From NCBI GenBank assembly GCA_030704615.1, contig CM060731.1:36890001-36954000 (forward strand): DNA of 64,000 nucleotides. Reading direction: 5' to 3'. This DNA comes from Takakia lepidozioides. Its lineage: Eukaryota > Streptophyta > Takakiopsida > Takakiales > Takakiaceae. The notes under the pieces were generated by a model. It did not search any database. It was given only the letters and a program-made list of their open reading frames with translations, and had not been told where the DNA came from. Position 1 is the first letter of the stretch, and each line of letters opens with the position of its first letter. Shown here one piece after another: positions 49,082-60,677 of this stretch. The position numbers and the translations under genes are program-made.

Positions 49082-49328
49082 CTTGAGGTTTGTTATTTCA
49101 TGAGCATGAGCGGCATGAGCGGCATGAGCGGAGTAGTAAGACAATCGGTTTTCATGAGCAGAAGTACAAATTTCGAAAATAAAAAACAATAAAAAACAAT
49201 AATTTAATGCAATGTGTCAGGAAAAACAAATATATTATTCGGCCCCTTGAAGGGAAAATTGCAGTTTTGACATTTGTGCTCATGATATTTCGTCTTCCGC
49301 TCATGCCAATTCCCAGCGACATGTGCAA

Positions 49329-49450
49329 ATATGGCGCCGAATTTCGCGGTAATAGGGTCCGTAACCTCAAAAAACGGCGACGTATTTCGCGGTAATAGGT
49401 CTCTCTGGCGAAAAATGGTGCCGAATTCCGCGGCTATAGGTCCCCTCATG
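49329..49450 (+). repeat. Three-copy GGCGCCGAAT repeat
   Basis: Three diverged units at about 49333, 49374 and 49419 contain GGCGCCGAATTTCGCGGTAA or variants, followed by TAGG. The GGCGCCGAAT core is the reverse complement of ATTCGGCGCC in the neighbouring 74-bp array, so the two are related in inverted orientation. Confidence 0.65.
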
Positions 49451-49456
49451 ACAGGT

Positions 49457-49791
49457 AATTCGGCGCCATTTTTCCAGTGCATGTTCGGACTTAGCCAGTT
49501 TTCGGCGCAAAATAGGGAAATTCGGCGCCATTTTTCCAGACACTGTACCAGTGCATGTTGGGACTTAGCCAGTTTTCGGCCCAAAAAAGAGAAATTCGGC
49601 GCCATTTTTCCAGACACTGTACCAGTGCATGTTGGGACTTAGCCAGTTTTCGGCCCAAAAAAGAGAAATTCGGCGCCATTTTTCCAGACACGGTACCAGT
49701 GCATGTTGGGACTTAGCCAGTTTTCGGCCCAAAAAAGAGAAATTCGGCGCCATTTTCCCAGACACAGGTACCAGTGCATGTTGGGACTTAG
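49457..49791 (+). repeat. 74-bp satellite, about five units
   Basis: Units start at about 49459, 49521, 49595, 49669 and 49743 (spacings 62, 74, 74, 74). Each contains ATTCGGCGCCATTTTTCCAG, GTGCATGTTGGGACTTAGCC and AGTTTTCGG. The first unit lacks a 12-base ACACTGTACCAG segment and the last is truncated. The middle units are almost identical, so expansion is recent. The minus-strand frames over it are repeat artefacts. A lone partial unit lies at 50224-50258. Confidence 0.92.
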
Positions 49792-49854
49792 AGCACCCTT
49801 AACCGCGGAAACAAGTTGGACGACATAATAAAAGGACGTGGTCATTCCCACCTG

Positions 49855-49995
49855 AAAGTAACGGATGAATGCAGGATGGATGAATGTAGAGTGGATGAAA
49901 ATTAGATGGATGAGTGCAAACAATGCAAGTAGATGGATGAATGTGGGATGGATGAGAGTCCAATGGATGAATGTATAATTGATGAATGTGAAGAT
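49855..49995 (+). repeat. GGATGAATG-rich degenerate repeat
   Basis: About ten copies of GATGGATGAATG or variants occur in 140 bases, on the complementary strand of the TCATCCAT motif that recurs elsewhere in the window. Spacing is irregular, about 10 to 22 bases. Confidence 0.7.
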
Positions 49996-50463
49996 GGTTG
50001 GATCACTAGAACGTTCTTTCCTCTTGCTTTGACTTCAACTGGGGAGGAGTACAGATTAGAATCACCCAGAAGGGGATTCACGCCCCTTCTTTTCACACTA
50101 CAGCATCGTGCCATATCGTCTGGGCAAAACTGGAACTTCCAGTCCTTTGACTCCCCACTATGATAAGGTCGGAACAACCCAATTAAGGCAGAAGCTTGGT
50201 CTAAGTAACATGAAACCAGCCCGGCCCCAAAAAGAGAAATTCGGCGCCATTTTTCCAGAAATGGCCCCACAACTGCTTCTGTTGGATCTCAGTTTGAATG
50301 GAATATTGCCTCATTCCAGGAGTTTTGGGGTGCATTTCATTACACTGCAAAAAAAAATCTGATACAGCAAAATGCAATTGAAAATATCCATATGGATGAT
50401 TCCCTTTGCCCCATCAATGATTTCTGGAATCCCTAAGGAGGAGTTTGTGCAGCTCGTTCACGC
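49996..50463. other. Spacer before the MULE-like element
   Basis: Non-coding. It contains the isolated partial copy of the 74-bp unit (50224-50258) and an A-rich run at 50348-50358. Confidence 0.4.
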
Positions 50464-53400
50464 TCAACGCCGGTGCATGAATAAATAGTCAATAGTCACG
50501 TTCATCCTCAACCTGTTCAGGTAAATGTAATACAGATGCTTGCACGGATAATACTTCGAACCCTTCTTTGCTTCCATCAACGAGAAGTCCGTACAATTGC
50601 AAGTCGGCTCCACTCCAATCGTAATTGTGTATACATCGTCGCGTACAGCCGAGCCGGCCGTTGCCATCCGATACACACGCCCAAGGCCGGGTAGGGGTAC
50701 GTCCACGGAGCACTGAATAGTGCAAGCCATCCCAAGAGCATTGACAATCCGAGTCTCATTCAACTTGTTGGGAGGGTGTCGTCTCTTCACTCTTCCGAAT
50801 CGCATTGTGGGATGTGCAGAATTGTCCAATCCGTCTCTACTGGACCGAGCAGTCTGCAATGGTTGGGTCTGAGGAACCGGAAATGCGTGGCCGGGATGTC
50901 TGTGCGTTGTACCATTCGAAATCCTGCTGCAGATAGAGCATCCGCCTCATTCTGAGAGAGGCTGCAACCCGGTGCAACAGGCCAGACGCCCGGAGGCTCC
51001 GGCATTCCCTGAATCCCTGGTACTCGGGCTTGCCAAATACACAGGTCATTATGTCGTGCCTACAGAACCAAAATGTCTGCGTTGTGGCGTGAGCAAATGT
51101 GGGAGTCAAAAATCTGCCGCTGAAACAAGGTGCAGGTACAGCACCGTGTGGGTTCCTCCGAATCATCTCACCACAGCGTGCTCTCGTATCCACCCGGATG
51201 GCGCAGCACTTCCCTCAAAATGCCGGCAATGTCCTCGCAATTCTCCACTGTGACTCCGACACTCTTGTCTCCACAATGGGAATGTTGTACTGCTTTACTA
51301 CAGATGGCTCGTTATGTTGCCGGGGCACGCGCCCTGTGCTCAAAGGAGATGGCGATCTTGAACGTGCAGGACTTGCGGTGCTCGACGAGACCTCCTCGGG
51401 CAACATCACCGGACCACGAGGGAGCGTGCGAATATTCTTGTCAGCTCGCCATGAATCCTCTTCTCCGCCAGGTGTCTCGTCAAGTCTTCGTCTCACTGGA
51501 CGGGTATGAACATCTCCTTCCAAATGTTGGCCTCTTCGTAGCAATGGCGTGTCCCGAAGGCCCTCTCGCAAGGCCGCCGCCCACTTCCGAGGATTCTTCG
51601 ATCTAGAGGCAGTCCGCATCAGCATTTCCTGCCTGTCCGGCCCCAAGCCCCACTGTTTCCCTTTCAAGAACTCGTTGTACCTGCATTGCTGCATAATTGA
51701 CCTCACAATGTCCTCCGTTGTGGCAGTGAGGATGTCCACCAGATGCGCCACAGAGGAGGCACGCCAGGAAGAGTGCACTGATTCAGCCATGTTTGTCGTG
51801 GGCATGTCGGTGTCGGAGTCGAGACACATTTCCTGCACAAGCACATGTTGAGGTTACAAGCAAGTTACAAATATGGCCAAGAATAATATTCAACGGGACG
51901 CGAATTCGTGCAACTCACCTCCCTCATATAGTCGCCGAACTGGAGGAAACGATAATGCCACCATGCTAGCCAACTGACCATTGCTCCCTCGTCTGATTTC
52001 CTTACAGCACCTGATGATGTCCACCAAGCCCGTATACATGCAAACTGTGTCTCTGCATCATCCAAGGTGGGAGCGCGCTTCCACGCAAGGCACATGGAAC
52101 GGTGCTCCTCTCTGAAATCTGGCGCCACGAGCCTGGTTGTGTACTGCGAAAGGCTCTGCAGAAAATGGAACCCACAAGATCTCTCCTTGCCTTCCATGGG
52201 AACATTGGGGTTTTGCCCGTACACCCTTCGGATGGCAGCCCAATTTGCTTGTGCGTTGTCTGCCATGAAACCACGGAAATTCGGAGGGGGGCAATCCCGC
52301 CTTGGCCATCTGTTCGTTTATTCCCTACCAAAGAAGCATCTCCGATTGTGTGTCCTCTCCTTTCATCTCACAAATAGCAATTGTCATTAGCATCCTGCAG
52401 TGGGTGTCGTAGACATGTGCACCCATTGTCACCCACTGGTGATTTGTAATTCGCTTGATATGGTCGAACATGACCCAACTGTTTGACAAGTCCCCACTCG
52501 TCATCCTGTCGACCAGTTTGACGCCGCTGCCAGGTCCACACGTGGACATTTTGAATACGAAACAACGATCTGCCTCAGTCCCTTGTCCTGGAAACCTACT
52601 TCCATGAATGTAGTCATATCCACATCGTCGCTTCACCTCCAGAATGGAGTGCATATCCGAGCCACGCCCAATTTTCTGTTTGCATGAGACAATGTGGTTT
52701 CGGACATTCGGTGAACATACGTGGGACACCAACTCCAGCAATGCCTCCATTTCCTTCTCATCGAGAGGAACTCTATCGGAGCCGTCTTCCGACATAATTC
52801 TGGCCAATGCCATCTTATGGGCGGCTTGGAGCTGTATCTGTTTGGGTTTGGCACCCGGTCTCAACTTAACCTCCTCCTGAACGAGCTGCTCTGCTTCGTG
52901 GGCAGCCTCCCGCGAGTTCCCCCTCGCCAATTTGTGACAATGGGAACCAACGTGTATGCAAGCTCGGGTGAGGTCAGGGAAACGGTGCAACACATAGAAC
53001 TGCTTGGCATTACAAACAGACATGCAGTGTGGTGGTTCTTTGCAATGCGCACACTTAAATGTGGAGTTCGGAACCTTCTCCTGAGCTCGAAATGGTTGAT
53101 GAGCTGTGCCTGTCCAATCGGTCTCGTTCCTGTGACCTCTGGATTTAAAGTGGAAGCAAGTTGGGGAGAAACACCGCAACGCGCCCGCACAAACAACGTA
53201 GCGCACCCGCACACCATCGAGCATCTTCATGCTGGTGGTTTTGGTAACGCACCAAGGATGACCGTCATGTTTTCTATCCATATCTGTCAACATTCCGGAC
53301 GCCCTCGAGTAGTCCGCCCGAGGAGGGAACTCAAAGAAGATATTACCGTCGACGTCGGCGGGAAGGCATGTAACCGATTTAATTGCGAACTTGCTGTAGT

Positions 53401-53797
53401 CCAGCCCGGCCAGCTCCGACCGGTGTCCCTCCAGGTGAAGCCCTCGCAGAATTTCAAGAATAGATCGAACTGCGGTGCTCGTGCTGGGAATATGACTCCC
53501 TCCTCCACTGACGTCCATTGAGGACTTGCCTGATCTCCATGACGACCTCGGAACTTCCATGACCTCGTCTGAGTCGGACAGGTTGTGAACAACCCGGTTC
53601 TCGCTCGTCTTCATGGATGGGTTCGGCTCTGGATTTACTTCGTTGCGGACTTCTCTCTTTGAGGTAGCCACTCTCTGATTCGCGGATTGTTTCGTGGAAG
53701 GCGGCAGGATAGAAGGTGCATTTGGCGGGCAAATGAAGTCCCCAACAGCCCTGTATATGACGCTGTCCGATGGTGGAACTCGCCATTCCTGCTGTCA
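50464..53797 (-). pseudogene. MULE-like transposase with SWIM zinc finger, broken
   Basis: Minus strand. A 448-codon frame (53671-52325) gives the N-terminal region with a Cys-rich block (FKCAHCKEPPHCMSVC) and the first transposase part (HVYDTHCRMLMTIAICEM). After a TAG at about 52325 and a frame change in a six-C run at about 52280, it continues as NFRGFMADNAQANWAAIRRV with a candidate catalytic Asp, then HFLQSLSQYTTRLV and AWWTSSGAV. An 86-bp intron (51833-51918) is intact. Next come MPTTNMAESVHSSWR, further frame shifts near 51270 and 51005, and a C-terminal SWIM finger (CNCTDFSLMEAKKGSKYYPC, then KH, about 50600-50520). Order and SWIM finger fit Mutator-like elements. Family call is from memory. 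No terminal inverted repeats located. Confidence 0.65.
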
Positions 53798-53847
53798 AGT
53801 TAAATAAGCACAGTGTGAAAACAGCTAGAATAAAACTAGTTATTTGT

Positions 53848-53907
53848 ATTTAACACTTGGATTTAGGTCAAGTGTTAAATCAGGTGTCAAGTTTAGTTTG
53901 ACACCTG
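53848..53907. repeat. Two abutting perfect hairpins
   Basis: ATTTAACACTTG pairs with CAAGTGTTAAAT across a 9-base loop (53848-53880). Immediately next, CAGGTGTCAA pairs with TTGACACCTG across a 7-base loop (53881-53907). They lie just upstream of the MULE-like coding region and could belong to that element's end. Confidence 0.85.
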
Positions 53908-54627
53908 GTCCGTCTTATCTTCACGAGAGCGGCAGTCGCGCGGCTCATCTTTCTCGAGTTGAGCCTGCGCGACCGAGCTCTTGCATGCGTTTAGATCTGA
54001 GTGTACTCATGATGGGAGTGTAGGTTGTTGTGGGGTGGAGTCCCCATAGCTTGGGGTGCCCTTGGCTCGACTTCTATTATAAAGAGTGATAGAGATGGAT
54101 TTCACATGTTTTGTGTCAACAGTGTTTCTATGCTTCTTATCACTCGAGAAAGATCACCTCTTACCTGTGAGTGCAAGGTAGGAGTTGAGGGTTAGCACTT
54201 GTATGATTACCTGTGTGTAAGTAATGCTTAGTTTGAGAAGCTTAAAAAAAAAAAAACATGCTGGTTTCGATCATCGTTGGTTTCTGGGTATATAGATGGT
54301 CCATGGAGGCAGGCTGCATGGCAAGCAGGGGCAAAGAACTGGTCTTGTTCTACTGGTTGAGGATAGCGTTGGTTCTGGCATGAGGCCGCCGGGGCAGGAC
54401 GGAGCTATACTGCGGGGAAGCAGCCTTCGTTTTGGTCGGTGAGGAGACATCATGGTGTAGCAGCGATTGGCCGTTCGGAAACTGACCAAGTGCGAGACTT
54501 AAGGGGTACCTGTAATCGAGCAGATGAGTAGAACTTCCGTGCCTGGAGATGGAGATGAGGGAGAATGGAACGGCGTGCAGAGAGGGCGAGGTGGGGCAGT
54601 CAGGAGGTAGAGTATGGGCTGCTCGCC
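53908..54627. other. Intergenic, no gene seen
   Basis: I recognise no coding here. A 12-base A run lies at 54245-54256. The frames at 54271-54737 on both strands look like composition artefacts. Confidence 0.4.
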
Positions 54628-56095
54628 TTAGTTCGATGTGCACCGACCAGAAGCGGTCAGTGAGGTCGTGTCAGGTAACTGCAAGTGGCCTTTACCTTGC
54701 TCCTCGTCACACCCACACAAACGCAGGGAAGAAATGAGGTGGAAGCGGACGTAAAGACTTGGAGATCGAACATGTGATCGTAGCAGTTCTTCGAGCCTCA
54801 GTGAGGCGCAGCAGCCGTTAAGGAAGAAATGGGAAAGAGTGACGTATTGTGCGGTCAGGAAAGGCAGCGGAAGAGCAGAATCTAATTGATTTTCTGAGGT
54901 AGCATCCTGGTCAATAGCAATACCATCACTGGCACCCCGCATGTTTCCTTCCTCCGAACTTCTCTTTGCTTCCTCTGTACCTGGGGTAGCAATTTGAAAG
55001 ATGCCCACTCCAACATCCTTTGCAGTAGTAGAGCACACCTCACTCTCTCCATTTTCATCATTTCCACATTCTGGCTCCTCAATTAGAGAGCCTGGTCCTG
55101 CAGTGGCAAACTGAACATACTGTCTGTATCAGGCTCCTCTGCAGGCAAAGCACATCTTTCCACTGAAGTTGGGCTGTAGCTTTTCTTGACGCATGTGGGC
55201 ACATTGGCAGCTGTCACAGTGGCTGTATCTTCTTTCTTAGCCTGATCAGAGTCTGGCAGTTTTTCTAGCATGTCTGGCTTTTGCTGCAATTGAATCGTAC
55301 CAGGAGCAGGAACTCCAAGAGCTTCGAATGTGATTGGTAATGTTGAGGGGCTGTGGAATGAGCAAGAGATAGGAATACCAAGGAACTTGGCGTATTCTAC
55401 TGCTGGTGGTGTCCTGCAGTGCAGCCATTCGTCCATTCATTGAATGCTGGAGGATGAGCAACATGTGAAGCAGCCTTGTAACTTATGCACCTGCCAGAGG
55501 AGGGAGCAAGGCCATCAAGAATTGAAGGGATGACTTGCGCTGACTAGAAGCTAGGGTTTGCAAGAGAGCAAAACTGCTGTTGCGAAAGATGGACAGAGCA
55601 GAACTGTGAATAGGATCGCTGGCGGATGGTTTGCTGAGGGGAGCGCCATAACTTAATGACTCTGGCTTCTGGAGAAGCGCCGAAAGAAGCAGCATACGTG
55701 GGTCTTGGGAAATGATCAATGCACTGGTCTGATCCAGAAATTTCCCTTCTTGCCTGATCGACGTCAGTTCTGCCCAATAACCAAGCAAGTGTGGAGTGTG
55801 CACTTTGAGCGTCAATTGTGAAAGGCTTGTTGTAAGCTGGAATCTGATGCGGCTTGAAGAATCTGACCGTGGAGAATCAGATAAAAAGGAGCAGGGAGGA
55901 TGACAATTTAGGCATTAATGTGGTGTCATCTGAAACTGCCGGTCCCTTGAAGACAGAAGGGGCCCAGCTCACTACATGACATGCTCGGTCTAGTGGAACA
56001 ATCCAGAACTTGAGGGCAGCCTGTGCCAACTCCATGGAAAGGCTTTCACAATCAGTGATAGCAGATCTGTTGTTGTCACCTTGAAAAATCAGCAC
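54628..56095 (-). pseudogene. Unrecognised coding-like tract
   Basis: A series of minus-strand frames reads as coherent protein-like sequence: about 56095-55880 (ALKFWIVPLDRACHVVSW), 55815-55483 (HTPHLLGYWAELTSIRQEG), 55436-55083 (MDEWLHCRTPPAVEYAKFLG) and 55080-54628 (GNDENGESEVCSTTAKDVG). They need frame changes or introns to join. I do not recognise a family. The acidic, low-complexity later part is consistent with a disordered region. It could be exons of a real minus-strand gene or a decayed copy. Confidence 0.3.
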
Positions 56096-56617
56096 GCATG
56101 AAGGGCTGTGTAAGCGTTCTTGATCAAGCTAGTTAGCTCTGGTGCTTTCCGGGGTTGCATTGTAAGTGCTCTTGCTTTTGTGGGAATATTGGTTGCAAGG
56201 ATTAAGGCTCGGCATAGCTACGGATCTCGACTGGAGGAGAGCAGGTCACTGGTAACCAAGAGCTGTGGGGGGTGCCATTTGTAAACACAACTAAATCCTA
56301 GAAATTATAGGGCACGTGGCTAGGGAACCTAGGAAACCATATAGAACTTAGGGAACCGGGAAACCAGTTACCAAATGTTTTTGGGTGTAACTTTAAATTT
56401 TTAAATTTGAAAACCCTTTTTAAAAAAAAAAAAAAAAAAAGGGCCCTTTTGATCTAATTTAAATGATTAAAGCCAAATTGGTCATATCTTTGTCAAATGG
56501 ACTCTGTTTGACTCAGTTTTGGGGGGGATAGCTGCAGAAAGGGGAAATCTACCTACCTAGACCTGGTTTTCTGTTTTTGGGACTCTGCTAAAAATCTATG
56601 GAATTTTTAGAGTGTGA
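56096..56617. other. Intergenic with poly-A tract
   Basis: AT-rich, with an A run of about 18 at 56422-56440. No gene seen. Confidence 0.4.
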
Positions 56618-57330
56618 GTGTGCCATAAAATATCCACAATCCTGTTTCTAGAACCTGTGCTGGCCTATATGAGAGACAAACTGTGGATGTACTCCCTGTA
56701 TGGCTGGGGAAATGAGGACGTAATTGAAGGGCAGGTCTCTTCTCTTAGCCTGTGCACACAAGGGGACAGGATCTATGTTTCCCAAGGAACTCAGACTGAT
56801 TTGAGTGGAGAACAGTTGGACGAGTTGATTGCATACTGGGAGTCAGGCATTCGCAGTAGACAACAGACTGCTTTGTAGTTGGCATTGAGGGCCTCAATAT
56901 CGCCTTGGACAGTCAGAACTCTGTTGGAGCCAGCAGTTCTGCAGCTGTAGGTGAAATACCAAAGTGGGTGAAAGCTAGGCTTGGAACACAGCCAAAGACA
57001 CTCCAGGGACCAAGGTGTTCAGCCACAAGGCCGTGGTGTACTGGAGCAGAGGAGCAGAAGCTGCACAAGTTTGTGCAATTAGACAGTGTTGCAGACAGAC
57101 ACGCTCTGCACAAGGCAACCACGAGCGGGGGTTCATTAGCGAGGACAAGTTTGTTCTGTTTGAAGGCGATGCAGTCATTCGCAATGAAGACACCCGCAAC
57201 CGTCTCAAAGCTTTCGAGTTGAGAGACTATCAGACCCTACCTTTGTTTTCTTTAGTGTTCAGTGAGCGGGAGATAGCAGAGTGTTGCTTTGTCTCTACCT
57301 GGCAGAAAGAGGAGGAGGGTGGTTAGAGCG
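56618..57330 (+). pseudogene. Unrecognised coding-like fragments, plus strand
   Basis: Two tracts read as protein-like sequence: 56655-56878 (VLAYMRDKLWMYSLYGWGNE, then ELIAYWESGIRSRQQTAL and a stop) and, with frame changes, 56905-57326 (IPKWVKARLGTQPK, FISEDKFVLFEGDAVIRNED). I do not recognise them. They lie just upstream of the methyltransferase-bearing Gypsy element and may be unrelated to it. Confidence 0.25.
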
Positions 57331-57768
57331 AGCTACTGTAGCTTGGGACAAGGTTAGTGGCAGGTTTCTGGACAAAGATATACCTCCTACACCTTACCAT
57401 CAAGCAGAGCGAGGTACTTTGAGAGAAGTCTGGAAGTTGATAGCATAGATCAGGGTTAGATCTTGCTTGGGCGGGCTTCTATTCTTCCCCTCCATCTTTG
57501 TACATTTCATTACCTTATACTTGTAGTTGCCAAAGCCTCTCTTGGTGGAGGCCAGTCAGTCCGGGGTTTTTGGGCTGGGATATTCTGCAGGATCAAGCGT
57601 GGCTGCTGGATTTTGGTGTGGGGGTGTTGATGTTTTGATTTCTTGTGTTTGGATCCCCCCCAACACCTGCATGCTTGACTGTGCGCCATGTTGGTTTTGT
57701 GTGGGCGCTTGCTTTCATAGGGATTAGGCCGGATTTGATCACCGGTCAATCCTAGAGTATGCTGTCGG

Positions 57769-57850
57769 TGGTGAGGCTGGAGTGATGACCAGCAAGACCA
57801 CCAGTGTTTCTTCTATGGTGAGGCTGGGTTGATGACCAGCCAACCATAGG
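57769..57850 (+). repeat. Short direct repeat before gag
   Basis: GGTGAGGCTG-(2)-GTGATGACCAGC-like units occur twice, at about 57770-57801 and 57818-57850, about 48 bases apart. This is in the presumed leader or LTR region of the following Gypsy element. No primer-binding site or LTR boundary could be fixed. Confidence 0.5.
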
Positions 57851-57979
57851 AGTTCTTGCGGTGGATGCAGGTGCAGGTGCCCTGAGCCATTGGGATATGA
57901 CCCTTAGACTGCAACAGGTGCCCACCCGTGTCACTATTAGATTAGTACTAGAGCCTTATAGTGTCACGTGGAGGAGGTG

Positions 57980-59566
57980 CACATTGTGAGTGTCATTACG
58001 GAGTTACCCAAGGGTTTTGAGGGGAGTACGGCTACAAGCAGTGACAGTGAGAGTGGGTTCACAAGACGAGGTATTCGGTTCAGACCACCTTCACCGCCAC
58101 CCTCAATACTGTAGCGTCAGACACAGACTCGGAGGCTTCATCAACAGGTGTGCACTTTCATTCGCCATTGTTGTGGGACGACATGGAGGAGATGTATGGA
58201 GCTACCAAGGGGCCTCGTAGGTACTCTGGAGCTGTGGGCACAATCGAGTTGGATGACTTTATCCAGGAGTTCGACAGCTGGTGTGATTTGCAGCAGATGC
58301 GCAATCCACAGCTATTCACCCCATTCATGGCGTGGAAGGGACTGTTCCAGCATTTGGAAGGCCCGCCTATGGACGATTACCACGAGTTCAGGCGAGGACA
58401 TGAAGCAGAGATTGAGGAGTGGAGGATGTATTGGTCACCTGACTATGTCTCCATTACTCGAGGCACGACGCGACCAGTAGCTGCATCAGTACCAATAGCT
58501 CCCACTGCCAGCACTAGTAGTGGAGCAAGTAGTGCTGGTACTTCTGTAGGTGGTACCAGTTCAAAAGGTGCTACTACTTCTCCTGCCACGACTACAACAC
58601 ATGTGCCTAGATTCACCCGGTGGTGAGTTCTTCCAGGAGTTGCGGAGGAACTACCAAGGTGTACGGACAGAGAAGCTGCGAAGTTTGCAAGACTTCCAGC
58701 GCAAACCCAGGAGAGCATGCGAGAGGCGTACACTCGTATGAGGCGCTTGATAAGTGTGACCCAAGGGGTTACTGAAGCTCAGGCAATCCAGTTTTGGTAT
58801 GGAATTCTGGACAAGGAGCTCAAGAGAAGGGTGCGAGATGCAACCCTGTTACAAGCAGCCCAACCCACATTAGCAGATGTGTTTCTGCTGGCTGAGCGGA
58901 TTGAGCTCAACATGGTGGAGGAGCGAGTTGTTACAATTGGATTTGGCAAGGACATGCCTGTACGGGGCACAGCTGTCAGCCCACAAGCACAAGGGACTGC
59001 CCAACAGCGTGGTCAGGGGGGCAAGGTTGCCCAGCCCAAGTTCCATGGAGCTTACAGGGGCCCCAGGTGCAGAGGCCCGTGGCATCTTTGCAGGCCAACA
59101 GCAACCAGGGGTGATATGTTGGACATGTGGAGGACCCCATGTCAAGAGAGATTGCCCAGAGAGTGGCAGAAGGCCGGCACAAGCACAGCCTGCACAGTTG
59201 CAGTGTGGGCATTGTGGCAAGTATGGGCATGGAGATGCCCAGTGTTATGACTTGCATCCTGAGTTGCGCCCAGGCCAGTTCCAAGGGAACAATGGTGGCC
59301 GGGGGCGAGGTGGACCAGCCCAGAGAGGACGAGGTGGTCGGGCACGAGGTGCAGGCCAAGGGCAAGCTCAACATGGCCAAGGACGCGGAGGTCAGGGCGT
59401 TGATCAAGGCATGGCCAACCGGCTTCAGCAGCTAGAGCAGAGGCTCGCTGCCATGGCTATAGCTCAGGCGTTACCGGCTCCCAGGGATTATGTGCGGAGC
59501 AGCACTACCACTAGAGCAGGTGGAGTCTGCTGCAGCCGTGACTCGAGGAGCAGCACGAGTTCCTGA
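57980..59566 (+). pseudogene. Gypsy element E: gag with two zinc knuckles
   Basis: Reads S/P-rich N-terminus, then a retrotransposon gag domain (IELDDFIQEFDSWCDLQQ, FMAWKGLFQHLEG, ESMREAYTRMRRLISVTQG, FWYGILDKELKRRV). Nucleocapsid follows with CWTCGGPHVKRDC (about 59117-59155, one residue short of the usual spacing) and CGHCGKYGHGDAQC (about 59204-59245), then an R/G-rich tail (GGRGRGGPAQRGRGG). The frame changes at about 58110, 58618, 58705 and 59050. A TGA at 58624 is bypassed in the alternative frame. It should package the element RNA. The frame breaks mean either decay or assembly errors. Confidence 0.85.
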
Positions 59567-60677
59567 GCCACGAGGTGCAGAGGTGGAATTGGATCCACAG
59601 CGTGGGGAGGCAAGCCGTCAGGCAAGGCTTCCTCAGTCATTCACATTGGCGGAGACTGTGTCGACGCCATCCATGGCACCTAGTTCTCGCCCGACTGTTA
59701 CCGAGGCGGAGGTTACTATGCCATTGGGGAGAGCTACACGTGCAGCATTGACTCCTGCTGCCAAGGCTAGTGCGGCCGGTGTGTTATTGGGGCAGCCACC
59801 TCTGTGTGTCAGGCCCCACTGTTCTCGGCAACATGATTGCGACGCCGGGGGTGAGACCAGCTGCAGTGTTCAGACTAGCAGCAACACTCTGTGAGAGTGG
59901 GGAGGTCACTTCATCTTCTGCGGAGTTAGTGGAAGGTGTAGTGGCAGAGGGATCCTCGGATTTGAGGGTCAAGACTGCCACGGCTGCGCCATGGCAAGTT
60001 GCAGCTGCCAGGTTGACGGAGCTGAGCGCAGCTAGGCCAGCCTTTGAGCGCGCCATGGTGACACCTGGAGTTGTCTTGTTAGACAACCAGGGAGGCATTT
60101 TCACTTTGAGTGGACCGGCAGGCAAGAAGTACCGGCCACTGCGGGTCTTGTTGGACTCAGGAGCTCAGCCACTGATGTTGGGCAGAGCTGCTATTGCAGG
60201 TTTGGGCCTCATGGAGGCGGATATGGAGCCTGTCCTTTCCAGATACAGACATCTCTGGGAGGATCAGAGCAGGCTCGCGGCATGACACGGCATCAGTTGG
60301 CTATTAGACTGCAGCCGGATCATCCTGTAGATGGCTCAGTGATGCGAGCCAAGGCCATTGTGACAGACGCGGTCTCTTACGATGTCCTCGTTGGTGGGGC
60401 AGTGTTATACCCCATGGGCTTCACCCTGGATTTCTGGGAGGAGTCAGCATCCTACAGGCCTGGATGGCAGTCAGGGGATGGTCGCCGTGCACAGCTCCCT
60501 ATGACATTCATTGGGGGTATTCATTGGCCTGGAGAGTTGCTGGAAGGCAATGCCCATGCAGAGGATGTGCCACCTCCAGCAGAGCAGGATGACATGCATG
60601 GTACGGCGGAGTTGCCTGCCATGGTTGCTCACACTCCCGTTGTGGGGTACGAGCAAGGATTTGCAGCAAGCTGCTGA
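59567..60677 (+). pseudogene. Gypsy element E: retropepsin region
   Basis: A P/T/A-rich linker (LPQSFTLAETVSTPSM...) precedes an aspartic protease: RPLRVLLDSGAQPLMLG with D-S-G at about 60155, then, after a frame change near 60232, RHQLAIRLQPDHP and VSYDVLVGGAVLYPMGF, a retropepsin-like flap and C-terminal half. The following linker (FIGGIHWPGELLEG) leads into the methyltransferase frame with another shift at about 60640-60680. The protease would cut the polyprotein, including release of the methyltransferase. Neighbours are in the usual Gypsy order except for the insertion downstream. Confidence 0.75.

Noticed and set aside
49204-49923. Minus-strand frames with repeated MAPNFSFLGRKLAKS-like peptide
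   Set aside because: They are translations of the 74-bp satellite: since 74 is not a multiple of three, the repeat cycles through frames.
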